Source of the DNA: Akkermansiaceae bacterium
Lineage (GTDB): Bacteria; Verrucomicrobiota; Verrucomicrobiia; Verrucomicrobiales; Akkermansiaceae
Direction of reading: 5' to 3'
DNA: 64,000 nt
Assembly (NCBI GenBank): GCA_019634595.1
Contig: JAHCBC010000002.1
Location: 1,070,785 to 1,134,784, forward strand
Below the pieces are notes generated by a model. That model saw nothing but the letters and a program-made list of their open reading frames with translations, was not told the DNA's origin and did not search any database. Position numbers and translations under genes: made by a program. This document shows positions 54,054-62,391 of this stretch, one piece after another. The stretch's first letter is position 1. Every line of letters begins with the position of its first letter.

Positions 54054-54824
54054 GTGGCTGGATTCGACAACCTGCAGGAACTGCATGACCTGTGCCGCCT
54101 CCGCTCCACGCTGGAGGCGTTCGCGGCGGTGCGCCTGGGTGGCCATCCGGACCGCAGTGCGCTGCACCAGATGTTCCTCGGCCATCTCGCCCTGATGAAG
54201 GATCACGCCATGCAGGGAGACTATCCGGCGTTCCATGCGGAGGACATGAAGCTGCACCGATCCCTGGTGGAAAGTGCTGGTGTCGCCGCGTTGTCGCACT
54301 GCTGGGAGGCCGTGGCGGGAGATCTCGGCGAATGGATCCGCCATGTGAAGAAGGTGTATTGGCCGAGCCTGATGACCCTCTACCGGGAGCATGAATTCCT
54401 CATCGAGGCCTGGGCTTCCGACGAGTCATGGGTTGCGGAGCAGGCCACGCACCACCACCTGGAAGCCGGATGGTTCCGGGTCGCGAGCGCGCAGGGACAG
54501 GTCGTGCGGGACATCCATCCGGTGGACCGGGCGACGTCGTTCATCTGCACCCACTATGCCAGCGGGATCGATGTCGAGTGGCTGGCGCAGAATGTCAGCT
54601 TCGTGAGTGCGAGCCACCTTACACGCCTGTTCAGGGAGCGGCTGGAAATTTCACCCCATGCCTTCCTGAAGCGCGTGCGGATGGAACGCGCCGCGGAGCT
54701 GCTGCGGACCCATGCCGATGCCGTGGAGCTGGTTGCCCGGAAGGTGGGCTACAGGAATGTCTCCCACTTCTGCCGCGACTTCCGCGGCAGCCACGGGATG
54801 ACGCCGAACCAATACCGGAAATGA
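54054..54824 (+). CDS. FCD-AraC hybrid transcriptional regulator
   Basis: This 256-residue protein starts with GTG at 54054. Residues 8-145 match the FCD ligand-binding domain normally found in GntR/FadR regulators: LHDLCRLRSTLEAFAAVRL, then D64-x3-H68 (EDMKLHRS), H113 (REHEFLIEAW) and H135 (THHHLEAG). These give the complete Asp-His-His-His metal site with family spacing. Residues 165-256 are an AraC/XylS DNA-binding domain with two helix-turn-helix units (VEWLAQNVSFVSASHLTRLF and VELVARKVGYRNVSHFCRDF) and the RMERAAELL linker. The winged helix of GntR proteins is absent. It lies 54 bp after the beta-helix gene and probably controls the operon in response to a metal-chelated carboxylate. Confidence 0.85.
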   Translation: MAGFDNLQELHDLCRLRSTLEAFAAVRLGGHPDRSALHQMFLGHLALMKDHAMQGDYPAFHAEDMKLHRSLVESAGVAALSHCWEAVAGDLGEWIRHVKKVYWPSLMTLYREHEFLIEAWASDESWVAEQATHHHLEAGWFRVASAQGQVVRDIHPVDRATSFICTHYASGIDVEWLAQNVSFVSASHLTRLFRERLEISPHAFLKRVRMERAAELLRTHADAVELVARKVGYRNVSHFCRDFRGSHGMTPNQYRK

Positions 54825-54928
54825 CGGGTGGAAGGGAGATGCTCTCCCAGATTTTTCCGCAAATTTGTCACGATGGAGAGGCTGGGTCGTAATGCCCTAG
54901 GAAGGACGCATCCCCGACCGCTCCCAAT

Positions 54929-56572
54929 ATGATCTCATCCCCAACCACGAGGGTTCCCTCCTTGCTTTTGAAGGGCCTAGGTAGCTTTGCCCTCCGCCTG
55001 ATCCTGTTCTTCAGCTTTTTCTTCAAGGGAGGCGTCCTCTTTGCGCAACAATCCGGTGGTTTCAACTACCGCAGTAATGGAACATTCGTCACCATCACCG
55101 GCTATTATGGTGACGGCGGTGCGGTGGTCATCCCGGGGGTGATTGCAGGGTTACCCGTCAGAGAAATCGATCGTCACGCGTTTTCCGGTCTGTGTTCAAT
55201 ATGGAGCGTCACGATTCCCTCCAGCGTGACGATCATTAGAGATTCGGTGTTTCTCGACTGCAAGAACCTGACCAGTGTGACGATTGGTTCAGGTGTGACA
55301 AATATCGGGCCGATGGCGTTTCGTAATTGTGTGAGCTTGATTGGCATAATGATTCCTTCGAGCGTGACGAGAATCCAATCGTTTGCATTTTCAAACTGTA
55401 CGGGCCTGACCAGCGTGGCAATTCCGTCCGGAGTCACGAGCATCGAAGCTTACGTTTTCTCGGGCTGTACGGGTCTGACTGATGTGACGATTCCCTCCAG
55501 CGTGACAAGTATGGCTGAAGCAGTGTTTGCGGACTGCACGGGCCTCACTAACGTGGCTATTCCTTCAGGAGTGACGCACATTGGGACGGCTGCTTTTTCG
55601 GGTTGTGTCAGGCTGACCAGCATGGAGATTCCTCCCGGCGTTACCGACATATGGGGGTGGACGTTTTCAGGCTGTACTGCGTTGACCAATGTGACGATCC
55701 CCTCCAGCCTGACCGGAATCCGGGAGGGAGCGTTCTCCGGTTGTACGGCACTGACCTGTATGACGATCCCCTCCAGTGTGACAAGTATCGAGCGGGATGC
55801 GTTTCGTAACTGCGCGAGCCTCACCAGTGTGACGATCCCCTCCGGAGTGGTGCACATCGCGCAGGAGTCATTTTGGAACTGCACCAGCCTGACGAGCGTG
55901 ACGATCTCTTCCGGAGTGACGTACATCGCGACGGACGCATTCCGCAACTGCACGAGTCTGACGAGTGTGACCATTCCCTCCAGCGTGAGGGAAATCTGGT
56001 CGGGGGCGTTTGCCGGCTGCACGGCCCTGACCGCCGCCATCTTCCAAGGGAACGCTCCCTACTTTTACAGCAACAACATTTTCTCCAACGCCGCCGCCGG
56101 CTTCACCGTTTACTACTATCAGGGATCGACCGGTTTCACGCAGGGTACGTGGAGAGGCTACCCGTGTGTGAGGCTGGGGGTACCGGGGACCGGCTTCTCC
56201 TCATGGCCTGTGCTGGCCAGTCTGCCCGCCGACAAACGCGGCCCGAATGATCGCAACGGCCCGCTCGACCTGCCGAATCTGCTCTCCTACGCGATGGGCC
56301 GCAATCCGCTCTCCGCCGTGCCCGGGGATCTCCCCGCTCTCGCCAAGCCTCCCGCCGGCAACCGCGCCACCTTCCGCTACCGCCGTGCGAAAAATGCACC
56401 TGGTGTCACCCTCGCGCCACAGATTTCCTCCGCCCTAGATTCATGGAACCAGGCGAGCATCCTCGCCAGCAAGATCATTCAAGACGGTGGCGATTGGGAA
56501 ATGGTGGAGATCGAAGTCGCCGCTCCGCCCCACGGGCCGTTATTTTTCCGTCTGAAAGCCACGGAGCCATAG
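54929..56572 (+). CDS. Surface leucine-rich repeat protein (BspA-like, LRR_5)
   Basis: This 547-residue protein has an N-terminal hydrophobic signal (near 18-40, ending LFAQQ). About 14 tandem 23-residue LRR_5 repeats run from about residue 65 to 375, with the pattern AFxxCTxLTSVTIPSSVTxI. The DNA shows a matching 69-bp period. The C-terminal 110 residues (GPLDLPNLLSYAMGRNPLSA onward, ending PLFFRLKATEP) form a module common at the end of verrucomicrobial surface proteins. BspA-like repeats mediate adhesion. Repeats are nearly identical, so copy number could change by recombination. Confidence 0.88.
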   Translation: MISSPTTRVPSLLLKGLGSFALRLILFFSFFFKGGVLFAQQSGGFNYRSNGTFVTITGYYGDGGAVVIPGVIAGLPVREIDRHAFSGLCSIWSVTIPSSVTIIRDSVFLDCKNLTSVTIGSGVTNIGPMAFRNCVSLIGIMIPSSVTRIQSFAFSNCTGLTSVAIPSGVTSIEAYVFSGCTGLTDVTIPSSVTSMAEAVFADCTGLTNVAIPSGVTHIGTAAFSGCVRLTSMEIPPGVTDIWGWTFSGCTALTNVTIPSSLTGIREGAFSGCTALTCMTIPSSVTSIERDAFRNCASLTSVTIPSGVVHIAQESFWNCTSLTSVTISSGVTYIATDAFRNCTSLTSVTIPSSVREIWSGAFAGCTALTAAIFQGNAPYFYSNNIFSNAAAGFTVYYYQGSTGFTQGTWRGYPCVRLGVPGTGFSSWPVLASLPADKRGPNDRNGPLDLPNLLSYAMGRNPLSAVPGDLPALAKPPAGNRATFRYRRAKNAPGVTLAPQISSALDSWNQASILASKIIQDGGDWEMVEIEVAAPPHGPLFFRLKATEP

Positions 56573-56708
56573 GGAATATCATACCATCCGTGGCACATTG
56601 GTGGCGGAAAATCGCAACCATTCACCTCGTCGTGATGGCACATCCATCGCTACGGAAGAGTGACAAGCTCTGGTGGCCGGCCTTGGGCCGATCAGCCGGT
56701 GACTGAGG
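56573..56708. other. Intergenic DNA between convergent genes, containing a REP-like hairpin
   Basis: 136 bp between the LRR stop and the DUF1552 stop. Apart from the REP-like hairpin at 56631-56653, nothing is recognised. No strong T-tailed terminator is visible for either gene. Confidence 0.6.
56631..56653 (-). repeat. GTAG-headed REP-like hairpin, copy 3
   Basis: Read on the minus strand, GTAGCGATGGATGTGCCATC continues as ACG. It has the same GTAGCG head and CCATCACG tail as copy 1 at 29661-29686, and the preceding TCTTCC is also shared. The stem is shortened by two bases and the loop differs. It lies about 27 kb away, so the family is dispersed. Confidence 0.55.
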
Positions 56709-58031
56709 TCAGGAAACCAAGTCCAGCGCGCCGCCATCTGACAGCGCCGTGTTGCCGAAGCTCTGGAGATCGTGGCCCATGGCCTTGGCGATGGTCATCC
56801 ACAGGCGGTTGTGAGGCACCTTGTCCAGCACTAGCGAACGGCCCATGGTGAAGTCGCCGCCACCGCCGAGGAGCACCATCGGGATGTCGTCCAGGGTGTG
56901 GCTGTTGCCCTTGCCGAGTTCATTGGTCCAGACGAGCAGCGTGTTGTCCAGCATGCTGCCCTGTCCGCCAGGCTCGGGAGTGTCGGCCAGGCGCTTCGCG
57001 AGGTAGGCGAACTCTCCGGCGAACCAGAGGTTGATCTTCTCCAGCTTCGCCTGCGCGTCCGCGTTGTTGTCCGGCTCGTGGGAAAGCGTGTGGTGGCCTT
57101 CCTGCACGCCCAGCCAGTTCATGCGGGCCTCACCCACGGAGCGCATGTATTGCAGCGTGGCCACGCGGGCCATGTCGTTGGCGAAGGAGTTCACCAGCAG
57201 GTCGATCTGCATGCGGGAGATCTGCGGCGTATTGTCGTTGACCAGCTCGATGGTCGGGTCGATCTCCGGCATCGGGTGGCCCATGTCCTTCTGCTGGCTC
57301 TGGCGGGCGATCTCGCCCTCCATCTCGCGCACCAGGTTCATGTGCTCATCCAGCAGGGCACGGTCCTCGCTGCTGAGCTTGGTGGAAATGCGCTTGAGGT
57401 CGCCGCTCACGTGATCGAGCACGCTGACGAGACCCTCCTTGTCCTGCATCTTGCCATACAGCTTGCCGAGCATCTGGGAAGGATCGTCGATCGGGGCGAC
57501 GGGCTTGTTGGCGCCGGCATAGGACATCCTGGTCCATGGGTCCGCGCGCTTTGGCACGGCCACGCCGAACTCCAGCGAGCCGAAGCGCGTCTGCGTCTCC
57601 GCCTTGCCCTGGAGGAAATTCTTGATCTCCTGGTCGATGGAGATGCCGCTGGCCCAGCCGGCCGGGGTGTCGGATCCACCCTGGATGTTGCCGGGGGCGA
57701 GTTCCGTCGCGGTCAGGAGGCAGGACATGCCGCGCATGTGGCGGTCGCCGTCACCCTGGATCTTGTTATAGACGCCCTTCAGGAGGAGGGTCTTGTCACG
57801 GAACGGGGCGAGCGGCTCAAGGATCGACTTGAACTGGAAATCATTGCCCACCGCGTCCGGCCAGAATTTCTCCTGAACCGTGCCGTTCGGGGAGAACATG
57901 ATCACCAGCCGCTTCTTGCGCGGTGCTGCACCCTGGTTGCCATAGAGGCTGCCCAGTCCGCCAATGAAGGGCAGGGCTGCGGCGGAGATACCGAGGTGGC
58001 GGAGGAAATCGCGGCGTGGGATGGAGGTCAT
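56709..58031 (-). CDS. DUF1552 domain protein with Tat signal, pair B
   Basis: This 440-residue paralogue of the protein at 42859-44142 starts with a twin-arginine signal ([20 protein letters not shown]). DUF1552 segments include [56 protein letters not shown] and [20 protein letters not shown]. It belongs to a different subgroup from pair A, judging by these motifs. The DUF1592 partner lies 83 bp upstream on the same strand. Confidence 0.88.
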   Translation of the reverse strand: MTSIPRRDFLRHLGISAAALPFIGGLGSLYGNQGAAPRKKRLVIMFSPNGTVQEKFWPDAVGNDFQFKSILEPLAPFRDKTLLLKGVYNKIQGDGDRHMRGMSCLLTATELAPGNIQGGSDTPAGWASGISIDQEIKNFLQGKAETQTRFGSLEFGVAVPKRADPWTRMSYAGANKPVAPIDDPSQMLGKLYGKMQDKEGLVSVLDHVSGDLKRISTKLSSEDRALLDEHMNLVREMEGEIARQSQQKDMGHPMPEIDPTIELVNDNTPQISRMQIDLLVNSFANDMARVATLQYMRSVGEARMNWLGVQEGHHTLSHEPDNNADAQAKLEKINLWFAGEFAYLAKRLADTPEPGGQGSMLDNTLLVWTNELGKGNSHTLDDIPMVLLGGGGDFTMGRSLVLDKVPHNRLWMTIAKAMGHDLQSFGNTALSDGGALDLVS

Positions 58032-58114
58032 GGCGGGTGGGGCGGTGAAAAAGTGATGGGAACGGTTGGGAGGCGTGAGCCGGTGGTTTATTCCAGGAAA
58101 GTGATGGGATTCGT

Positions 58115-60691
58115 TCAGTTCGAGGCGGTTTCTTTCGGCGGAGCAGGTTGCATGCCTTGGGTCGTCGCGATGAGGGCGGACTCCACCAGCATGTCCCGCA
58201 CATTATAGCCCCGCTCGGCGAACTTTTGGACGAGATTCTTCTCGGTATCCTTGCCGAAGGCGGCCAGCGGCTGCTTGTTGGTGTGGTGGAAGAGGTGCTT
58301 GATGAAGGTCTTCTTCGCGGTGTCGCTGCCGATGGCGAAGGCGGCGATGTCCTTCGGCGAGGCGATGCGGATGGTGCCGCCGTTGTCGTCCGGGTAATCG
58401 CTGGCCGTGTTGATCGGCTTGTTGTTGTCCATTTCCCGCCAGCGGCCGACGGCGTCATACTGCTCGAGGGCGAAGCCAAGGGGGTTGATCTCAGAGTGGC
58501 AGCCCATGCACGCGGCGGAGCGGGTGGCGTCCGTCACCTTTTCACGCATGGTCCAGCTCGGGTCAAAGTGGGCGTCCTTGAACTCCACGGCCTCCGGCGG
58601 GGGTTTGAGCGCGCGGCCTACGATGCTGCGGGTCAGGAAAACGCCACGGTGGATGGGCGAGGTGTCCTTGAAGTAGGCGAAGGAGGTCAGCAGGTAGGGA
58701 TGGGTCAGCACCCCGGCGCGCTGGCTGCCCTCGAAGGCCACTTTCTTGAAGTCAGGGCCGACGGGATCTTTCTTGTAGAAAGCGGCGAGCCGGTCGTTGA
58801 GCACCATGTAGTCCGCGCTCAGGAGCCTCCGGTAGTCGCCGGAATCGTTCCAGACGATGTCATCGATGAAGAAGGTGAGCGAGCGGCGGAGATCGGAGAG
58901 CACCGCTTCGTTGAGATCCGGATAGGTCTTCGAATCCTTGGCGATGTTGTGGATGTCCTTCATTTCCAGCCAATGGTGGAAGAAGCCGTGGAGTTTTTCC
59001 TTTGCCCGTGGGTCCCACAGCATGCCGTTTGCGTAGGAGCGGATCTCCTCCTGGGTGCCGAGCTTGCCTTCGTTCGCCCTGCGGAACAGGTCCCGGCTGG
59101 GGACGGAGTCCCACATGGTCAGCGCGAGGCGGGAGGCGATGACCTGCTGGCTCGGTTTTTCCTCCTCGGAGGCGGATGGGTAGAGGAACCGCGGGGAGGT
59201 CAGGATCGCCAGCACCACTCGCTTGATGGCGATGTCCGGTTTGTCCGGGGTCGCGGCGAAGCGGGCTTCGATGAGGGAGTTGTATTCCTCGTCGGAGAGG
59301 TTCTGGCGGAAGGCGATGGAGGCGACGCCACGGAAGTAGCTCTTGATCTTGGGGATCCGCTCCGGGTCGTCCTTTTTCGTCCACATGAACGAATCGAGGC
59401 GCTCCGCGATGACGTCGGCGGCGCTCATGGAGGCGTTGGTGACGGAGTCGAACCAGGCCTTCGAGATGGAGGTGCCACGGGGATAGCCGTCGCTGGAGTC
59501 GTCCGCCGGGAATGGCGTGGAAACCACAAGGGTTTCCCGCGTTGAGTAGGGGACCAGATTGCGCTGGGGGATGATCTCCAGCACGCCGTTCGGTGCTTTC
59601 CAGAGCAGTTCGATGGAGGACGCCTTTTCCTTGAACTTGAAGTGCTCGAGGATGATTGGATAGGAGCGGCCGCCGAGCAGGAAGATGGTGCCTTTTTCCT
59701 CCCGGATGTCCGGTCCGGAGCTGACCCAGCCGTCGATGATGGGGTCGCGCCAGTTGTTGACGTGGAGCCGGACCCCGTTCTGGGATTTGATGACGAACTC
59801 ATACACGCCGGTTTCCTCGGCGATGACCGAGCCTTCCCATCTGGAGGAGTATTCGTCGCTCGGCAGGACCTCCGGGACCGGGCTTTGCTCGCCCCAGTTG
59901 AAGGAAATGCGCCCGTCCTTCCGCATGACGGTGTTGCGGCCTCCGCCCATGCCCTGGAGGGCGGTAACTCCCTTGCTGGTGAAGCGGACGCTCAGGCCGC
60001 GCTCCTTCGACCATACCGGCTGGAAGTCGGCGAACAGATCCGCCACCGAGTTCCTGAACTGGGCGGCGGTGAGCCGGGAAAAGCTCTGCTTGACCGGTGG
60101 GGTGGACTTTTCCCGAGCCGCCTCGGAGTAGAACGCATGGTAGATGTAGTCGGCCACCTGGGCGGACTGCTCCGCATCCAGAAGCTCCTCCTCATCCTCC
60201 GGCATGGTCCGGTCGATGCGCTTGGCGAGGGACGCCAGCGTCCTGTCGCCATGGAGGGGGTCGTCATATTTGTTCTTCACCCCTTCTCCGTTCTGGCCGT
60301 GGCACTCCACGCAGTGTTTTTCCCAGATGATCTTTCCGGGATGGACGGCGGCTGCCTCGGGCTTCGGTGCTGGAGCGGGTGCTGGAGCGGGTGCTGGAGC
60401 GGGTGCTGGAGCGGGTGCTGGAGCGGGTGCTGGAGCGGGTGCTGGTGCTGGAGCGGGTGCTGGAGCCGGTGCTGGAGCCGGTGCTGGAGCCGGTGCTGGA
60501 GCCGGTGCTGGAGCCGGTGCTGGAGCCGGTGCTGGAGCCGGTGCTGGAGCGGGTGCTGGAGCCGGTGCTGGAGTTGCGGCAGGAGCAGGTGCGGGCGCGC
60601 CTTCCTTTGGGGCGGGGTCCTGGGCATGCAGGGGCAGGCCTGCCATGAAGATGGCGGCGACTGCGAAGGTGCTGGGAGTCAGGAATCTCAT
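58115..60691 (-). CDS. DUF1592-family cytochrome protein with PA14 domain and poly-(Ala-Pro) linker, pair B
   Basis: This 858-residue protein has signal peptide [20 protein letters not shown] ending LHA. A long Ala-Pro linker (near 26-112) precedes a cytochrome c domain with heme site [14 protein letters not shown]1587 ([20 protein letters not shown]) follows, then a PA14 domain (near 270-370; [20 protein letters not shown]). DUF1595/DUF1592/DUF1588/DUF1585 segments follow, including [20 protein letters not shown] and [19 protein letters not shown]. The linker is encoded by a 12-bp minisatellite. ATG 60691 begins the signal peptide. PA14 suggests carbohydrate binding. The architecture differs from pair A, which lacks the linker and PA14. 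Confidence 0.88.
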   Translation of the reverse strand: MRFLTPSTFAVAAIFMAGLPLHAQDPAPKEGAPAPAPAATPAPAPAPAPAPAPAPAPAPAPAPAPAPAPAPAPAPAPAPAPAPAPAPAPAPAPAPAPAPAPAPAPAPAPKPEAAAVHPGKIIWEKHCVECHGQNGEGVKNKYDDPLHGDRTLASLAKRIDRTMPEDEEELLDAEQSAQVADYIYHAFYSEAAREKSTPPVKQSFSRLTAAQFRNSVADLFADFQPVWSKERGLSVRFTSKGVTALQGMGGGRNTVMRKDGRISFNWGEQSPVPEVLPSDEYSSRWEGSVIAEETGVYEFVIKSQNGVRLHVNNWRDPIIDGWVSSGPDIREEKGTIFLLGGRSYPIILEHFKFKEKASSIELLWKAPNGVLEIIPQRNLVPYSTRETLVVSTPFPADDSSDGYPRGTSISKAWFDSVTNASMSAADVIAERLDSFMWTKKDDPERIPKIKSYFRGVASIAFRQNLSDEEYNSLIEARFAATPDKPDIAIKRVVLAILTSPRFLYPSASEEEKPSQQVIASRLALTMWDSVPSRDLFRRANEGKLGTQEEIRSYANGMLWDPRAKEKLHGFFHHWLEMKDIHNIAKDSKTYPDLNEAVLSDLRRSLTFFIDDIVWNDSGDYRRLLSADYMVLNDRLAAFYKKDPVGPDFKKVAFEGSQRAGVLTHPYLLTSFAYFKDTSPIHRGVFLTRSIVGRALKPPPEAVEFKDAHFDPSWTMREKVTDATRSAACMGCHSEINPLGFALEQYDAVGRWREMDNNKPINTASDYPDDNGGTIRIASPKDIAAFAIGSDTAKKTFIKHLFHHTNKQPLAAFGKDTEKNLVQKFAERGYNVRDMLVESALIATTQGMQPAPPKETASN
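60369..60566 (-). repeat. 12-bp minisatellite coding for the Ala-Pro linker
   Basis: Sixteen full units of GCTGGAGCSGGT plus one 6-bp partial unit (60441-60446) are visible on the plus strand. Units fall into two blocks, seven with GCGGGT endings and then seven with GCCGGT, followed by one of each. This shows separate expansions. The 12-bp period keeps the reading frame, so length changes alter the linker without breaking the protein. Confidence 0.9.
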
Positions 60692-60849
60692 TGGAAAAAC
60701 GCGCGCTGCCACTACGTGTCGCAGGCGGCGTGCCTTTCAGAATAAAGCCCGGTTTCGCCCGATCTACAAGGGGGCGCGGCATAGCACGATCGTGGGGCGG
60801 GTGATCATCCTTTGATTGAATCCCATCCGGAAATCCCGTAGAGCGGGGC

Positions 60850-61215
60850 ATGGAATTTGAAACGCTGAGCGAGTGGGCGGATGAGGAAGTGAAGGCGGTC
60901 GTCCGCATCCTTCCTCCGGAAGTGCAGCAAGCGGCGGAAAAATGCGTGATCACTTTCGAAGCGAAGCCCGGCCACGGCGCGTTCGACACGGAGCTGGCGG
61001 GGGATGAGCTGGGTCTCTTTGAGGGTGTCTGTCTGCTTGATGAGCCTTCGCCGGAGGATCTGCCCCGGATCCGCATCTTCGTGGAGAACATCTGGGAATG
61101 GGTGGAGGAGGACGAACAGGACTTCCGTGACGAGGTCGGCACCACCTTCCTCCATGAACTCGGCCACTACCTCGGCTGGGATGAGGACGAGGTGAACGAG
61201 CGCGGTCTGGAGTGA
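60850..61215 (+). CDS. Small zincin-like metallopeptidase
   Basis: This 121-residue acidic cytoplasmic protein has the zinc motif HELGH at residues 102-106 (TTFLHELGHYLGWDEDEV). This is typical of the metallopeptidase family PF06262 (zincin-like, formerly DUF1025). The family is short, with the third ligand likely in the WDEDEV segment. The N-terminus (FETLSEWADEEVKAVVRILP) matches the family start. Substrate unknown. It lies 158 bp from the divergent DUF1592 gene and 108 bp before the SPFH gene. Confidence 0.88.
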   Translation: MEFETLSEWADEEVKAVVRILPPEVQQAAEKCVITFEAKPGHGAFDTELAGDELGLFEGVCLLDEPSPEDLPRIRIFVENIWEWVEEDEQDFRDEVGTTFLHELGHYLGWDEDEVNERGLE

Positions 61216-61323
61216 CGTCTCGTCCGGGGTTGAAAGCTCCCGATTGTTTGTAAGGGAATGGGATTTTCCTTCTCACCCATCACGGGAAATCCTTATCTGT
61301 CCCCAACGTTCAAAACCAAAACC

Positions 61324-62385
61324 ATGGACATTCTCGGATTCATCAAAGGGGAGCTGCTGGAGATCATCGAATTCACGGACGACTCGCGCGACACCCTCGC
61401 GTGGCGCTTCCCTGACAATGACAAGGCGATCAAAAACGGCGCGCAGCTCATCGTCCGCGAAAGCCAGCAGGCCCAGTTCGTCTATCTCGGCCAATACGGC
61501 GATACCTTCGGCCCCGGCAAACACTCGCTGGTCACCGACAACATCCCCGTCCTGACCAAGCTCAAGGGGTGGAAGTATGGATTCCAGTCTCCGTTCAAGG
61601 CGGACGTCTATTACGTCACGACCCGCCTCTTCACCGGCAACAAGTGGGGCACCGCGAACCCCATCATGCTGCGGGACAAGGACTTCGGCGCGGTCCGCCT
61701 GAGGGCCTTCGGCACCTTCGATTTCCGGATCGTGGACGCTCCCACCTTCCTGCGTGAAGTGGCCGGGACGGATCACCATTTCCGCCTGGATGAGTTCGCG
61801 GACACCATGCGCTCCCGCATCGTCAGCATCTTCAGCAACGCCCTCGCCGCCTGCGGCGTGCCCGCGCTGGACCTCGCCGCCCGCTACACGGAACTGGGGG
61901 ACTCCCTGCTGCCGCTCATCAACCCGCAGGTCATCTCCAAGTACGGCCTCGAGGTCACCACCTTCCTCATTGAGAACATTTCCGTCCCGCCGGAAGTGGA
62001 GGCCGCCATCGACAAGCGCTCCAGCATGTCCGCCATCGGCAACCTGAACGACTACGTGAAGTTCCAGCTCGCCGAGTCCATGACCAAGGGCGGCGGCGGT
62101 GGTGGTGGCAGCGGCGCGGATGCCGCGCAGATGGCCATGGGCTTCGGCCTCGCCCAGGAAATGATGAAGTCCATGTCCGGTCCGCCGCCACTCCCGGGTG
62201 CCGCGGCAGCCGTGGCCGCCCAGGCCGCGCCGGATCTCCTCTCACCCGCCCAGGCCGCCGAGCTTCTGGGGGTCACCGAGGCGGACGTCATCGCGTCCGT
62301 TGATGCCGGTGACCTGAAGGGCAAGAAAATCGGATCCGCCTACCGCATTTCCCGTGCGGCCATCGACGCGTTCCTTGCGGAATAA
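61324..62385 (+). CDS. SPFH-domain protein (YdjI-like) with a C-terminal excisionase-like HTH
   Basis: This 353-residue protein starts MDILGFIKGELLEIIEFTDD. The virion-core-like SPFH domain (near 1-240) includes IKNGAQLIVRESQQAQFVYL, GPGKHSLVTDNIPVLTKLKG, MLRDKDFGAVRLRAFGTFDF and ISKYGLEVTTFLIENISVPP. A Gly/Ser linker (near 258-266) follows. Residues 299-352 (LLSPAQAAELLGVTEADVIA, then GKKIGSAYRISRAAIDAFL) match the excisionase/HTH_17 fold instead of the zinc ribbon that ends many relatives. The next gene, 6 bp downstream, encodes a zinc-ribbon membrane protein, as in Bacillus ydjGHI-type clusters. A membrane-stress scaffold role is inferred. Confidence 0.82.
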   Translation: MDILGFIKGELLEIIEFTDDSRDTLAWRFPDNDKAIKNGAQLIVRESQQAQFVYLGQYGDTFGPGKHSLVTDNIPVLTKLKGWKYGFQSPFKADVYYVTTRLFTGNKWGTANPIMLRDKDFGAVRLRAFGTFDFRIVDAPTFLREVAGTDHHFRLDEFADTMRSRIVSIFSNALAACGVPALDLAARYTELGDSLLPLINPQVISKYGLEVTTFLIENISVPPEVEAAIDKRSSMSAIGNLNDYVKFQLAESMTKGGGGGGGSGADAAQMAMGFGLAQEMMKSMSGPPPLPGAAAAVAAQAAPDLLSPAQAAELLGVTEADVIASVDAGDLKGKKIGSAYRISRAAIDAFLAE

Positions 62386-62391
62386 GTCGGT

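Noticed and set aside
55130..56030. CRISPR-like periodicity in the LRR gene
   Set aside because: The 69-bp period is a coding LRR_5 repeat with variable positions inside each unit, without unique spacers or cas genes.
55450..56040. Minus-strand repetitive frame opposite the LRR gene
   Set aside because: Its repeats only mirror the 69-bp coding repeat of the plus-strand LRR protein, which has a signal peptide and a known C-terminal module.
60204..60815. Long plus-strand frame coding poly-(Gly-Ala)
   Set aside because: It is the antisense shadow of the Ala-Pro minisatellite in the DUF1592 gene. Its ends have no start signal or family motif.
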